A stretch of 64,000 bases of DNA, taken from the NCBI RefSeq assembly GCF_902506555.1, contig NZ_LR732707.1:334001-398000 (forward strand). Direction: 5' to 3'. Origin of the DNA: Sphingorhabdus sp. 109 (lineage in GTDB: Bacteria > Pseudomonadota > Alphaproteobacteria > Sphingomonadales > Sphingomonadaceae). This document shows positions 1 through 9,200 of the stretch, piece by piece; the stretch's first letter is position 1, and each line of letters opens with the position of its first letter. Under the pieces are notes generated by a model, which worked only from the letters and a program-made list of their open reading frames with translations, was not told the DNA's origin and made no database searches. The position numbers and the translations under genes were made by a program.

Positions 1-86
1 GGCCGAATCGAAAACTTGCCATGGTGCAGTGCAGCGGCTAAGGGCGGCGCAACTTTTGACTATCCCTACATTTATGGAGCTTTATC

Positions 87-509
87 ATGGCCGTGACACG
101 GACATTCTCGATCATCAAACCCGATGCGACCCGTCGCAACATCACCGGCGCTGTCACCAAGATGCTGGAAGAAGCCGGTCTGCGCGTCGTCGCGTCCAAG
201 CGCATCCACATGACTCGCGAACAGGCCGAAGGCTTTTACGCGGTGCACAAGGACCGTCCTTTCTTCGGCGAGCTGGTCGATTTCATGATCAGCGGCCCGT
301 GCGTCGTACAGGTGCTCGAAGGCGAAAATGCGATGCAGGCGAACCGCGACATCATGGGCGCGACCAATCCTGCAGACGCCGCTCCGGGCACGATCCGCAA
401 GGAACTGGCCGAAAGCCTCGAAGCCAACACCGTCCACGGTTCGGACAGCGAAGAAAATGCAGCGATTGAAATCGCCTATTTTTTCAACGAAGACGAAATC
501 GTCGGCTAG
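87..509 (+). CDS. ndk: Nucleoside diphosphate kinase
   Basis: Transfers the gamma-phosphate of ATP to other nucleoside diphosphates through a phosphohistidine, balancing NTP and dNTP pools in the cytoplasm. The 140-residue protein has the usual length of the family. The opening TFSIIKPDA and the active-site segment NTVHGSDS, with catalytic His117, are both present. The ATG at 87 follows a GGAG at 75-78, which supports this start over the longer frame beginning at 29. It is a single-gene unit: a strong intrinsic terminator follows 27 bases after the stop. Identification is secure. Confidence 0.97.
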   Translation: MAVTRTFSIIKPDATRRNITGAVTKMLEEAGLRVVASKRIHMTREQAEGFYAVHKDRPFFGELVDFMISGPCVVQVLEGENAMQANRDIMGATNPADAAPGTIRKELAESLEANTVHGSDSEENAAIEIAYFFNEDEIVG

Positions 510-535
510 GCCTCTCGTCTGGTTCTAGCGTTTTA

Positions 536-570
536 AACGCCCGGTTGCAGAAATGCAGCCGGGCGTTTTT
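536..570 (+). terminator. Intrinsic terminator of ndk
   Basis: CGCCCGG at 538-544 pairs with CCGGGCG at 559-565, with GCA/TGC pairing inside the loop, and a run of T at 566-570 follows. It sits directly behind ndk and isolates it from the TonB receptor downstream. Confidence 0.9.
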
Positions 571-697
571 CATTGGCTTGGCCGAGCCCTGTCACAAAAG
601 GTTTTTATAAGATTCTCAGAGCAGTCACCAAGCCGAAGCACAGGTGACGCGGACCACTCCTATCGGGGCGACCAACGCATCGAAACGGGGACTGAAA

Positions 698-3322
698 ATG
701 ACAAGAAATTCTGCTGGCCTATCCTTCAAACACAAGTTGATCATCGGAACGGCGCTGCTATCGCCTGCGACGCTGGCGGGCCCGGCTTCTGCCCAGACCG
801 GTACAGATGATATCGAAGAAGGGGATGTGATCGTCGTTACCGGCTCCATTCTCGAAGCCCAGCAGGCCGCGATTGCAGAGAAACGCGAAGCAAAAAATGT
901 CGTCGACGTCGCTTCCGCCGATTCTGTTGGCCGTTTTCCCGATGAAAATATTGCAGCCGCACTGACCCGACTGCCCGGTGTCGCGGTGCAGCGCGACCAG
1001 GGGCAGGCGCGCTACATTCAGGTGCGCGGCGCACCCAACCGCTGGACCTCGGTCAGCATCAACGGCATCCCGCAGACCGGGACCGACGAAGGCAGCGCCG
1101 GCCGCGCCTATCGTTTCGACGCTGTCCCCGCCGTGCTCTTGTCTGAATTGCGCGTCAACAAGTCGCTGACCCCGAATATTACCGCCGAGGCGGTGACCGC
1201 CAATGTTGACCTGCTGACCTATTCCGCGCTCGGCAACGAAGGTTTTACCGCGAGCGGCGACGTCGGCTACGGCATGATGGATCTCGGAGATGGCGAGCAG
1301 CGTCAGGGTTCGCTTCGCCTTGGCTGGTCGGATGGCACCTGGGGTATCGTACTCGGCGGATCGCATTACAAGCGTGAGCAGGTCACGGATAACCGGGAAT
1401 ATGGCTATTCGACCGGCACCGACGGCACAATCGCGCCCACCGATATCGACGTGCGCAGCTATCTGCTCGACCGCGAAACCAACGGTCTGTACGGCGATAT
1501 CGAGTTTCAGCCGGTGGACGGTCAAGTGTTCCATGTTCGCGGAATCTATACCGAGTTCAAGGACGACGAGCAGCGCAATGCCTATCAGTTCGAACTTGAC
1601 GAAGCTTCGTCAGGAACCCGCACATCTACCGGCGGAGACCTGGTCAACGTACCGGTTGATGGTGCCTTCAATGACGCCAAATATCGCAACCGTAACCTGA
1701 TCCTGTCCACCGGAGCGGATCTGGAATTTGACGATTGGGGCTTGAGTGCGCAATTGGGCTATACGCGGACCGAGAACAGCACCTATTTGCCGTTGACGCT
1801 TGCTACCACCGGCGGCGCCAATAACGTCTCCTTGACCTACGACCGCAGCGATCCCAATTTCCCGGTCATCACCGGACTCTACGCGACCGACTTCGATGTC
1901 GACCCGATCACCGGCGATCTGATCAACCCTCGACGGGGCGCCGCCATCGACCGGTTCGACCCGACCTCGTTCAACGGTTTCAACTTCATCCTGCCGATCG
2001 TCACCGAGACTGTATCGGATTCGATGACGGCCAAGGTCGACCTGTACAAACAATGGGATGATTTTACCGTTCGTTTCGGCGGCCTGTTCCAGCAGCGCGA
2101 TATTTCCGGCAACATTTTCAATGACGCCGGTATCGTCCCGCTCGCCGTTATCGGCCAGAATGTGAATGATTATGCGGGTAGCGCGCCTTGGGACACCGGC
2201 TTTCCGCTCGGTGTTTCGTTCACCTATACCGATAACGAAGCGCTCGACGATGATCAGCAACGCCTGCTCGAACAGGCCGGGATTGATCTCAGCGATCTCA
2301 ATCCGCCGCAGGATTTCTTCGATCAGAAGGAAACGATTTTTGCACCCTATCTGATGGGGGAATTCGAACTGGGTGATCTGCAGATCATCGCCGGCGCGCG
2401 GGCGGAATATTACAAGGTCCGCAATTCGGGCACGGCCTCGACCGGCGGTATCTTGACCCCGCTGACCTTCGAGGATGACTATTTCGATCTCTTCCCGAGC
2501 GTAAATCTGCGCTATAATGTCAGCGACGATATCGTGTTGCGCCTTGCCGGCCTCCGCGGGACGGCGCGTCCGGCCTATGCGGCGGTGCGGATTGGCTCGG
2601 CAATCAACGATGTAAGCGAAGTGATCGAATCCGGCAATCCGGCGCTGAAGCCGGAATATACCTGGGGCGTGGACGCCAGTTTCGAATGGTATCTGCCTGG
2701 CAACGGCATCTTTTCGGTTGCCGCTTTCCACCGCTGGGTTGACGATGTCCTCTATACCGGCACGCAGCGGGTCAACAGCGATGCCTTTGACAGTGACGGC
2801 ATAGACCGCTCCAACTATCTGTTGAGCGCCAATTTCAATGGCCAGAGTGGGACTGTATCCGGGGTCGAGTTCAACGTCCAGCACCAGTTCGACTTCCTGC
2901 CGGGTGCGCTGGGCGGCTTCGGTGTGCAGGGCGGGCTGACCCTGCTCGACGGCGAATTTGACGCGCTGGATGCAGGCGGCATGGTCGTCACATCAGACTT
3001 CCCTGGCCTCTCCGACACGATCGTGAATGCTTCGGTTTTCTATGAGAAATACGGCATATCGGCGCGGGTATCCTACCAATGGCGATCGGACTATATCGAT
3101 ACGGTGGGCGGTCTCGGCATCGGCGATGGCGAGTTCCGCGGCGCCTATGAAAATCTCGATGTGACCCTGCGGTACAAGATCAATGACAATTTTACCGTCT
3201 ATGCCGATCTGGCCAACCTGACCGATGAAATCTATACCGCCTTTGACGGCACGTCGGATTTCCCGGTCGAGGTTGAGCAGATTGGCGCGCGCTACATGTT
3301 CGGGCTACGCTTCGATTTCTAG
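698..3322 (+). CDS. TonB-dependent outer-membrane receptor
   Basis: Predicted outer-membrane active transporter driven by TonB-ExbBD. From the ATG at 698 the protein has 874 residues. An ATG at 644 is in frame, but 698 has a GGGGAC ribosome site at 687-692 and puts a signal peptide (about residues 1-32, ending PASA) at the N-terminus. A TonB-box-like stretch (GDVIVVTG) follows, then a plug domain with the segments VGRFPDENIAAAL and LPGVAVQRDQG typical of the Caulobacter/Xanthomonas-type receptors, then a beta-barrel ending in the aromatic terminus GLRFDF. The stop lies 28 bases before an exported SurE-family nucleotidase, so the pair is probably one operon. Substrate unknown; a nucleotide or phosphoester is an inference from the neighbour only. 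Confidence 0.9.
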   Translation: MTRNSAGLSFKHKLIIGTALLSPATLAGPASAQTGTDDIEEGDVIVVTGSILEAQQAAIAEKREAKNVVDVASADSVGRFPDENIAAALTRLPGVAVQRDQGQARYIQVRGAPNRWTSVSINGIPQTGTDEGSAGRAYRFDAVPAVLLSELRVNKSLTPNITAEAVTANVDLLTYSALGNEGFTASGDVGYGMMDLGDGEQRQGSLRLGWSDGTWGIVLGGSHYKREQVTDNREYGYSTGTDGTIAPTDIDVRSYLLDRETNGLYGDIEFQPVDGQVFHVRGIYTEFKDDEQRNAYQFELDEASSGTRTSTGGDLVNVPVDGAFNDAKYRNRNLILSTGADLEFDDWGLSAQLGYTRTENSTYLPLTLATTGGANNVSLTYDRSDPNFPVITGLYATDFDVDPITGDLINPRRGAAIDRFDPTSFNGFNFILPIVTETVSDSMTAKVDLYKQWDDFTVRFGGLFQQRDISGNIFNDAGIVPLAVIGQNVNDYAGSAPWDTGFPLGVSFTYTDNEALDDDQQRLLEQAGIDLSDLNPPQDFFDQKETIFAPYLMGEFELGDLQIIAGARAEYYKVRNSGTASTGGILTPLTFEDDYFDLFPSVNLRYNVSDDIVLRLAGLRGTARPAYAAVRIGSAINDVSEVIESGNPALKPEYTWGVDASFEWYLPGNGIFSVAAFHRWVDDVLYTGTQRVNSDAFDSDGIDRSNYLLSANFNGQSGTVSGVEFNVQHQFDFLPGALGGFGVQGGLTLLDGEFDALDAGGMVVTSDFPGLSDTIVNASVFYEKYGISARVSYQWRSDYIDTVGGLGIGDGEFRGAYENLDVTLRYKINDNFTVYADLANLTDEIYTAFDGTSDFPVEVEQIGARYMFGLRFDF

Positions 3323-3350
3323 CGGCAATGATTTGAGAGAGGATGTTTTC

Positions 3351-4343
3351 ATGCGCAAACTAACCATCGCCCTGGTCGCGGCATCGCTAACCTGTATCGC
3401 GACGGCCGCGCAGGCCCGCAACATCGTGATCACCAATGATGACGGGCTGACCAGCAATGTGGTGGCGCTCTACGACGCGCTGAAAAAGGACGGTCACGAC
3501 GTGATCGTGTCTGTGCCGTGCAAAAACCAGAGCGGCATGGGAGCGGCAATATTGATCGCTCGTCCGCTCGCGCCGCTGGCCGATGCGTGCCTGAACGCAG
3601 CGGCCGAAGCGGGTGATGCAGGTGCCGGATCGATGACTCGCAAGGGCATGGATGCGGATTTCTACTATGTCGACGGTACACCGGTGATGGCGCTGGTTTA
3701 CGGGCTGGATATCGTCGCCGCACAGCGCTGGGGCAAGGAGCCTGATCTGGTGCTGTCCGGTCCCAATGAAGGACAGAATGTCGGCGCGATCATCCTCAGC
3801 TCCGGTACAGTGAGCGCGGCACAATATGCCGCCGTGAGCGGCTTGCCGGCCATCGCGCTCAGCGCCGGGCCAGCAACGGAAGACGATGAACTGGACGGTC
3901 CGCAGTCGGCCAAGGTCGGCACGCTGACGGCGCAGCTGGTATCGGTGCTGGACAAGCGGGCTGACGGGGGAGCCATGCTGCCGGACGGCTTTGCGCTCAA
4001 CGTGAATTTTCCGGACAATCTGGACAATCCGGTGTGGAGAGTTTCGCGGATCGGAACCTACAACGCCTACAAAATGGGCTTCGTACAGAGCATGGTCAAA
4101 GAGGCGTCCCCGACGATGGCAGCGATGGCCAAGGCACGCGGCATGGAATTACCCGACTTGCCGGGCATCTCTTTCGGGTTCAACGATGCCAAACCGTCGC
4201 CGGATCAAATGTTGGACGAATCGGTTGTCTACAAGACTGCCATTGCGGTCAGCCCGATGCAGGCCGGCTATGAATATAGGTCGCACCCGAAAGCTGACTG
4301 GCTGGCGGGCTATCTGAAAGGCCTGACCGCCCCGGCGGAATAG
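3351..4343 (+). CDS. Exported SurE-family 5'/3'-nucleotidase
   Basis: Member of the SurE nucleotidase/acid phosphatase family, which hydrolyses nucleoside monophosphates with a divalent metal. The metal motif ITNDDG directly follows a 22-residue signal peptide (MRKLTIAL...AQA), and the family segment SGPNEGQNVG occurs near residue 140. Classical SurE is cytoplasmic and about 250 residues; this one has 330 and appears exported, so it probably acts in the periplasm. ATG 3351 is preceded by GAGAGGA at 3336-3342; an upstream in-frame start at 3225 lies inside the receptor gene and is rejected. It follows a TonB receptor by 28 bases, which suggests that the two cooperate in scavenging phosphorylated nucleosides. 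The family is clear, the substrate is not. Confidence 0.87.
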   Translation: MRKLTIALVAASLTCIATAAQARNIVITNDDGLTSNVVALYDALKKDGHDVIVSVPCKNQSGMGAAILIARPLAPLADACLNAAAEAGDAGAGSMTRKGMDADFYYVDGTPVMALVYGLDIVAAQRWGKEPDLVLSGPNEGQNVGAIILSSGTVSAAQYAAVSGLPAIALSAGPATEDDELDGPQSAKVGTLTAQLVSVLDKRADGGAMLPDGFALNVNFPDNLDNPVWRVSRIGTYNAYKMGFVQSMVKEASPTMAAMAKARGMELPDLPGISFGFNDAKPSPDQMLDESVVYKTAIAVSPMQAGYEYRSHPKADWLAGYLKGLTAPAE

Positions 4344-4353
4344 GGCATTGCGA

Positions 4354-4845
4354 TTACAATGCGTGATGCCCTTCGGTGATCGCAGCGGCGGTTGCCTCTT
4401 CCGAGCGTTCCCAGTCGTGGACCGCGCTCCGGCGGACAATGATCCAGGCACCATCGCGCTTTTCCAGTGTATCGCAATAGCGGCCGGCGACGATCCAGTC
4501 GATGGCTTTGCTGCTGCCGTGGCATGCATGGAAGTCCGGATTGCCGGGCTCGATATAGTGATAGGCGACAAAATTGGCTTCGGTGGTGGCGCTTTTGCCG
4601 TCGTCGGACAGGGTGATATGGACATTCGAGATCGAATGATGGGTGCCGGGAATATTTTTCAGCGTCTCGCTGGCAAATCCGATAAACTCGTCCGGGGACC
4701 CCTCATAATCACCATGTTTGTGGACATGGTCATCAGCAAAGCAGGAGCGGACCAGCGCCCAGTCGCGACGATCGATTCCCTTGCAATAGCGGTGCAGGAC
4801 ATCCCGGATTTCTTCGCGTGCCGAAAGCTGTTCCAAATTGTACAT
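4354..4845 (-). CDS. SnoaL-like (NTF2-fold) protein
   Basis: A 163-residue protein of the SnoaL-like/NTF2 superfamily, a fold used by small polyketide cyclases, dehydratases and ring-hydroxylating dioxygenase beta subunits. The opening EIRDVLHRYCKGIDRRDWALVRSCFADD and the later HSISNVHI and YHYIEPGNPDFHACHG segments fit that family. A TAGGAG ribosome site (4855-4860, reverse strand) lies 9 bases before the start. It is divergent from a short-chain dehydrogenase with 83 bases between them, and in many sphingomonads such pairs act in catabolism of aromatic or terpenoid compounds; that link is inference. The gene ends 10 bases from the convergent SurE-family gene. No enzymatic activity can be assigned. 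Confidence 0.78.
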   Translation of the reverse strand: MYNLEQLSAREEIRDVLHRYCKGIDRRDWALVRSCFADDHVHKHGDYEGSPDEFIGFASETLKNIPGTHHSISNVHITLSDDGKSATTEANFVAYHYIEPGNPDFHACHGSSKAIDWIVAGRYCDTLEKRDGAWIIVRRSAVHDWERSEEATAAAITEGHHAL

Positions 4846-4880
4846 TCCTGATATCTCCTAATTTTGCCAGTCGTTATAAT

Positions 4881-4909
4881 TTGACTCTGGCCCTAGCTTT
4901 CCTTGCAAT
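4881..4909 (+). promoter_or_regulatory. Possible sigma-70-like promoter of the dehydrogenase gene
   Basis: TTGACT at 4881-4886 and TGCAAT at 4904-4909 are 17 bases apart and stand 20 bases before the start codon of the short-chain dehydrogenase. The -35 is good and the -10 matches four of six positions. The transcript leader would be very short, so this is a weak call. Confidence 0.35.
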
Positions 4910-4928
4910 GTCGTTGAGGAGATAAAGC

Positions 4929-5702
4929 ATGGGCAGACTGCAAGGCAAAGTGGCAATAATAACAGGTGCGGCCAAGGGACTGGGTGAAGCCGATGCACGA
5001 ATATTCGCACGCGAGGGCGCAACCGTCATCCTGACCGACATGGACGAGGAAAACGGAAAGCGGGTTGCCGGTGAAATCGGGGACGCGGCGGAGTTCCAGT
5101 TGCAGGATGTTCGCGATGAACAGGGCTGGGAAGACCTTATCGCCGATGTCGTCTCGCGTCATGGCCGGCTTGACATACTGGTCAACAATGCCGGTGTGGT
5201 CGAACTAGGCACGATCGAGACGCAGACTGCGGAAGAATATAGTTTCGTGATGGCGGTCAGCGCGGACGGTGCCTTCTACGGCTGCAAATATGCGGTGCCG
5301 GCGATGAAAGCTTCCGGCGGCGGTGCGATCATCAACATGTGCTCTATCGCTTCGATCATCGGCGAACCGATTGTCGTCGCCTATTCGATGGCCAAGGGCG
5401 CGATCGAAAGTCTGACGCGCAGCGTCGCAGTCCACTGCGCAAACAACAAATACAACATCCGCTGCAACAGCGTCCATCCGGCCGGCATATTGACACCGAT
5501 GGTCGAGGGGATCGGCCCCAAGGTCATGGGCCGTGACGATCTCCGCCCTTCCAGCGAAGGCCCGGCACCAAGCGCGCTCGGCGAACCGGATGATATTGCG
5601 AACACCGTGCTGTTCTTGGCCTCCGACGAAAGCAAGTTCATCAACGGTGCGGCCATCCGCGTCGATAATGCGAAGTCGGTGGTGGAGGGCGTGGTTCCCT
5701 GA
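4929..5702 (+). CDS. Short-chain dehydrogenase/reductase
   Basis: Classical SDR oxidoreductase of 257 residues using NAD(P)(H). The cofactor motif TGAAKGLG is at residues 12-19, the structural NNAG at 86-89, and the catalytic residues are Ser139, Tyr152 and Lys156 (YSMAK). The acidic residue after beta-2 (LTDMDEENG, Asp37) favours NAD(H) over NADP(H), an inference from the family rule. GAGGAGA at 4916-4922 precedes the ATG. A hairpin terminator follows 12 bases after the stop. The gene is divergent from a SnoaL-like protein. It resembles hydroxysteroid or cyclohexanol-type dehydrogenases, but the substrate cannot be read from sequence. Confidence 0.9.
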   Translation: MGRLQGKVAIITGAAKGLGEADARIFAREGATVILTDMDEENGKRVAGEIGDAAEFQLQDVRDEQGWEDLIADVVSRHGRLDILVNNAGVVELGTIETQTAEEYSFVMAVSADGAFYGCKYAVPAMKASGGGAIINMCSIASIIGEPIVVAYSMAKGAIESLTRSVAVHCANNKYNIRCNSVHPAGILTPMVEGIGPKVMGRDDLRPSSEGPAPSALGEPDDIANTVLFLASDESKFINGAAIRVDNAKSVVEGVVP

Positions 5703-5713
5703 CCGTTTCGGGA

Positions 5714-5746
5714 GCGCTTTTATGTTACGCGAAAAGCGCATTTTCT
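5714..5746 (+). terminator. Intrinsic terminator after the dehydrogenase gene
   Basis: GCGCTTTT at 5714-5721 pairs perfectly with AAAAGCGC at 5732-5739 across a 10-base loop, followed by ATTTTCT. It lies 12 bases after the dehydrogenase stop codon. Confidence 0.75.
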
Positions 5747-6254
5747 GAACCTGTGCTGCACCGGACAAGCGGTCTGCGTGCCTCAGGGCTGGACCCAGCG
5801 CGTTGTCACCATGCAATCTTGCGTTTTGCAGTAGGCGGACCTTTCCTACACATTTGCCAATCGTTTATCCTCTCCATCGGCTTTCCACGAAATGCGGGCT
5901 GGGCTCTTTGACAATCTGGATATGACGAAAACCCCTCCGCACACCCCCGGAATTGAAGGGGACCGATTGTCGCGCTAAATCGAAAGGTTACAGTCGATGT
6001 ACTGTCGCTGGAGCGAGAAGCCAGTAAATCTGGGGCTTCGGGACAAGGTTGGCAAAAAATAAAAGTGGAAGTTTGTGTAAGGTTCGCTCCGGCCATTTCA
6101 CAAAGGTTGCGTTTGCAACCGGAAGTGAGATATTCGGTGCCACCCGGCCGAACCGATCAACACGATCATGTGATCGTTCGCTGTCCGGCCTCACAATGAC
6201 ATTGTTCCCCCGATCGAAAACATATCGCCACAATTATTAGGAAGCCGTTGCCCC
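5747..6254. other. Long non-coding region upstream of putA
   Basis: About 500 bases without a convincing gene. The open frames here (for example 5806-6096 and 5988-6233 on the reverse strand) have no recognisable motif and no ribosome site. The right half holds two short inverted repeats described separately, so it is most likely the putA control region. Confidence 0.6.
6105..6177. promoter_or_regulatory. Candidate operator region of putA (two inverted repeats)
   Basis: GGTTGC (6105-6110) and GCAACC (6115-6120) form a 6-4-6 inverted repeat. ACGATCA (6162-6168) and TGATCGT (6171-6177) form a 7-2-7 inverted repeat, with another CGATCA half-site at 6154-6159 and CGATCG at 6211-6216. The second palindrome ends 77 bases before the putA start. 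The putA product here lacks the N-terminal ribbon-helix-helix domain that lets some PutA proteins repress themselves, so a separate regulator is expected. Alphaproteobacteria often use an Lrp-type PutR; that this DNA is its site is inference. Confidence 0.4.
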
Positions 6255-9200
6255 ATGAACACCCTGATGGACTACCGGGAAAAGATCCGTACGCATCACC
6301 GCAGCGATGAAGATGCGGTGCTGGATTATCTGATTTCCAACTATGCGCCAGACAAGCAGACCCGCAAGCGGATTCAGGAGCGGGCGATTCAGGTCGTACG
6401 CGATGTGCGGAGCGCTTCGGGGCCGACGCTTACGGAAAGTTTTCTGGGTGAATATGGGCTGTCGACCGACGAGGGTCTGGCGCTGATGACACTGGCAGAA
6501 GCTCTGTTGCGGGTACCGGACAACCAGACGATTGACGCGCTGATCGAGGACAAGATCGGGCCATCCAACTGGCGCGAACATGTCGGCCAGTCGGAAAGCT
6601 CGCTGGTCAATGCATCGACCTATGCGCTGGAGATGACGCGTAGCGTGATCAACAAGCCGGAAAGCCGCGGGCCGCTCGATGCTCTGCGCGGCGCAATTAA
6701 ACGCCTGGGCGAGCCGGTGATCCGGGTGGCCGTGCGGCAAGCGATGAAGGAACTCGGTAACCAGTTCGTGCTCGGCGAGGACATGAAGCTGGCGCTGAAG
6801 CGGGCGGAGAAATGGAAAGCCAAGGGTGCGACTTACTCTTATGATATGCTGGGAGAGGCCGCGATCACACAGGAAGGGGCGGATGAGTATTTCGCCGCTT
6901 ATGCCGACGCGATTCAGGAAATTGCCAAGGTAGCCGTGTCTGATGACTTGCGGGAAAATCCGGGACTTTCGATCAAATTGTCAGCGCTTTACCCGCGCTA
7001 CGAGATGAGCCAGCAGGCCAAGGCAGTCCCGGAGCTTGCCGATCGTGTCGGTGAACTGGCACGGGCCGCACGGGATGCCAATATCGGCCTGAACATTGAT
7101 GCCGAGGAAGCCTATCGTCTGGGGCTCTCACTCGACATGATCGAAATGGTGCTCAGCGATCCCCGCCTGACCGGCTGGGACGGCTTCGGCGTTGTCGTTC
7201 AGGCTTTCGGCAAGCGCGCGAGCTTCGTGATCGACTGGCTCTATTCGCTGGCGACGCAGCTGGACCGAAAGATCATGGTTCGCCTGGTCAAGGGCGCCTA
7301 TTGGGACAGCGAGATTAAGCGCGCACAGATGGACGGGGTGCCTGACTTTCCGGTATTCACGACCAAGTCGGCGACCGATATCAGCTATATCTGCTGTGCC
7401 TCACAGCTGCTGAAGATGACCGACCGAATCTATCCGCAATTTGCCACGCATAATGCGCACAGCGTCGCCGCCATTCTTGAAATGGCGGGCAATCAGCAGG
7501 ACTTCGAATTCCAGCGGTTGCATGGCATGGGGGAAGCCTTGCACGAAGCCTTGCTGCGAAATGAAAAAGTGCGTTCGCGGATCTACGCTCCGGTTGGCAA
7601 GCACCGCGAACTGCTCGCCTATCTGGTCCGGCGATTACTGGAAAATGGGGCAAACTCGTCCTTTGTCAACCAGTTGGCCAATCATGCGGTAGCGGCCGAA
7701 ATGATCGCTACCGATCCATTCGATACGCTGAAAGCCGATCAGCAATCCAGCCAGACCAAAATCGTCAAGCCCGCGGATCTTTATCAGCCGGAACGCGTCA
7801 ACTCGCGTGGCTGGGACTTGGCCAATCGCACCGATATGAACGAATATGTCGGCGAACGCGCACCCTTTGCCGAGAAACTGTGGCGCTCCTCGCCGCTCAC
7901 CGTACGGCCGGTCACCAGCGGAACCACCCGCAAGATATTCAATCCGGCGCGTGTGGACAGTCAGGTTGGCGAAGTGATCGAGGCGGACGAGAGCCAGGCG
8001 CTACAGGCGATAGAAGATGCCCGTGCCTGGGATGCTCCGGTATCCGAGCGGGCCGCGATCCTGCGCCGTGCTGCCGATCTCTATGAGCACCATCACGGCG
8101 AAATTTTCGCGCTGCTGGCGCGGGAGGCGGGCAAGACCCAGTTCGATACGATCGCGGAGCTGCGCGAGGCGGTCGATTTCCTGCGCTATTATGCTAAGGA
8201 GGCGGAAAAATATCCTGACGGCAAGCCCCGTGGCATAATCAGCTGCATCTCGCCCTGGAATTTCCCGCTGGCGATCTTTACCGGCCAGGTGGCGGCGGCC
8301 CTCGCTGCCGGCAATGCTGTGTTGGCTAAGCCGGCCGACCAGACACCCCTGATTGCGGCGCTGGCCACCAACTTGTTGCACGAAGCCGGCGTTCCCATGG
8401 AGTCGCTTCAGTTGCTGCCAGGCGCCGGGGCGACCGTGGGATCAACAATAAGCGGGGATGCCCGGATCCAGGGTGTCTGTTTTACCGGTTCGACCGCAAC
8501 GGCGCAGACGATAAACCGGAATATCGCCGACAATGGGCAGGCGGACTCACTGCTGATCGCCGAGACGGGCGGCCTGAATTGCATGATCGTGGATTCAACC
8601 GCTTTGCCGGAACAATCGGTTCGCGATATCATAACATCGGCATTCCAGTCCGCCGGCCAGCGTTGTTCGGCCTTGCGTGTGCTCTATCTGCATGAAGATG
8701 TCGCCGAGCCGTTTCTGAACATGCTCTACGGTGCCATGGACGCGACCGAAATGGGCAATCCTTGGTGGCTGTCCACCGACATCGGGCCGGTCATTGATCA
8801 GGCGGCCCATGACAAGATCAGCAACCATATCGCGACCGCCAGAATGGAGCGCCGGTTGCTGAAGCAGCTGGATTGCCCGGATGACGGCTATTTTGTCGGA
8901 CCGGCGGTCATCAGGGTCGATGGAATTAACGACCTAGAAGAGGAAATCTTCGGTCCTGTTCTGCATGTAGCGACATTCAAAAATAACGAACTCGACGATA
9001 TCATCGGGGATATCAACAATCGCGGATACGGGTTGACGTTCGGCCTGCAGACCAGGATCGAGCGCCGCATCGACAAGCTGACCAGTGCGTTGAAAGTCGG
9101 GAATATCTATGTAAACCGTAACCAGGTCGGTGCGGTAGTCGGTTCGCAACCCTTCGGTGGAGAAGGCCTTTCCGGCACCGGCCCCAAGGCCGGTGGTCCG

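Noticed and set aside
1610-2884. 424-codon frame antisense to the first TonB receptor
   Set aside because: Lies wholly inside a clear receptor gene; no motif and no upstream signal.
5806-6233. Reverse-strand frames upstream of putA
   Set aside because: No start context, no motif; the region looks regulatory.
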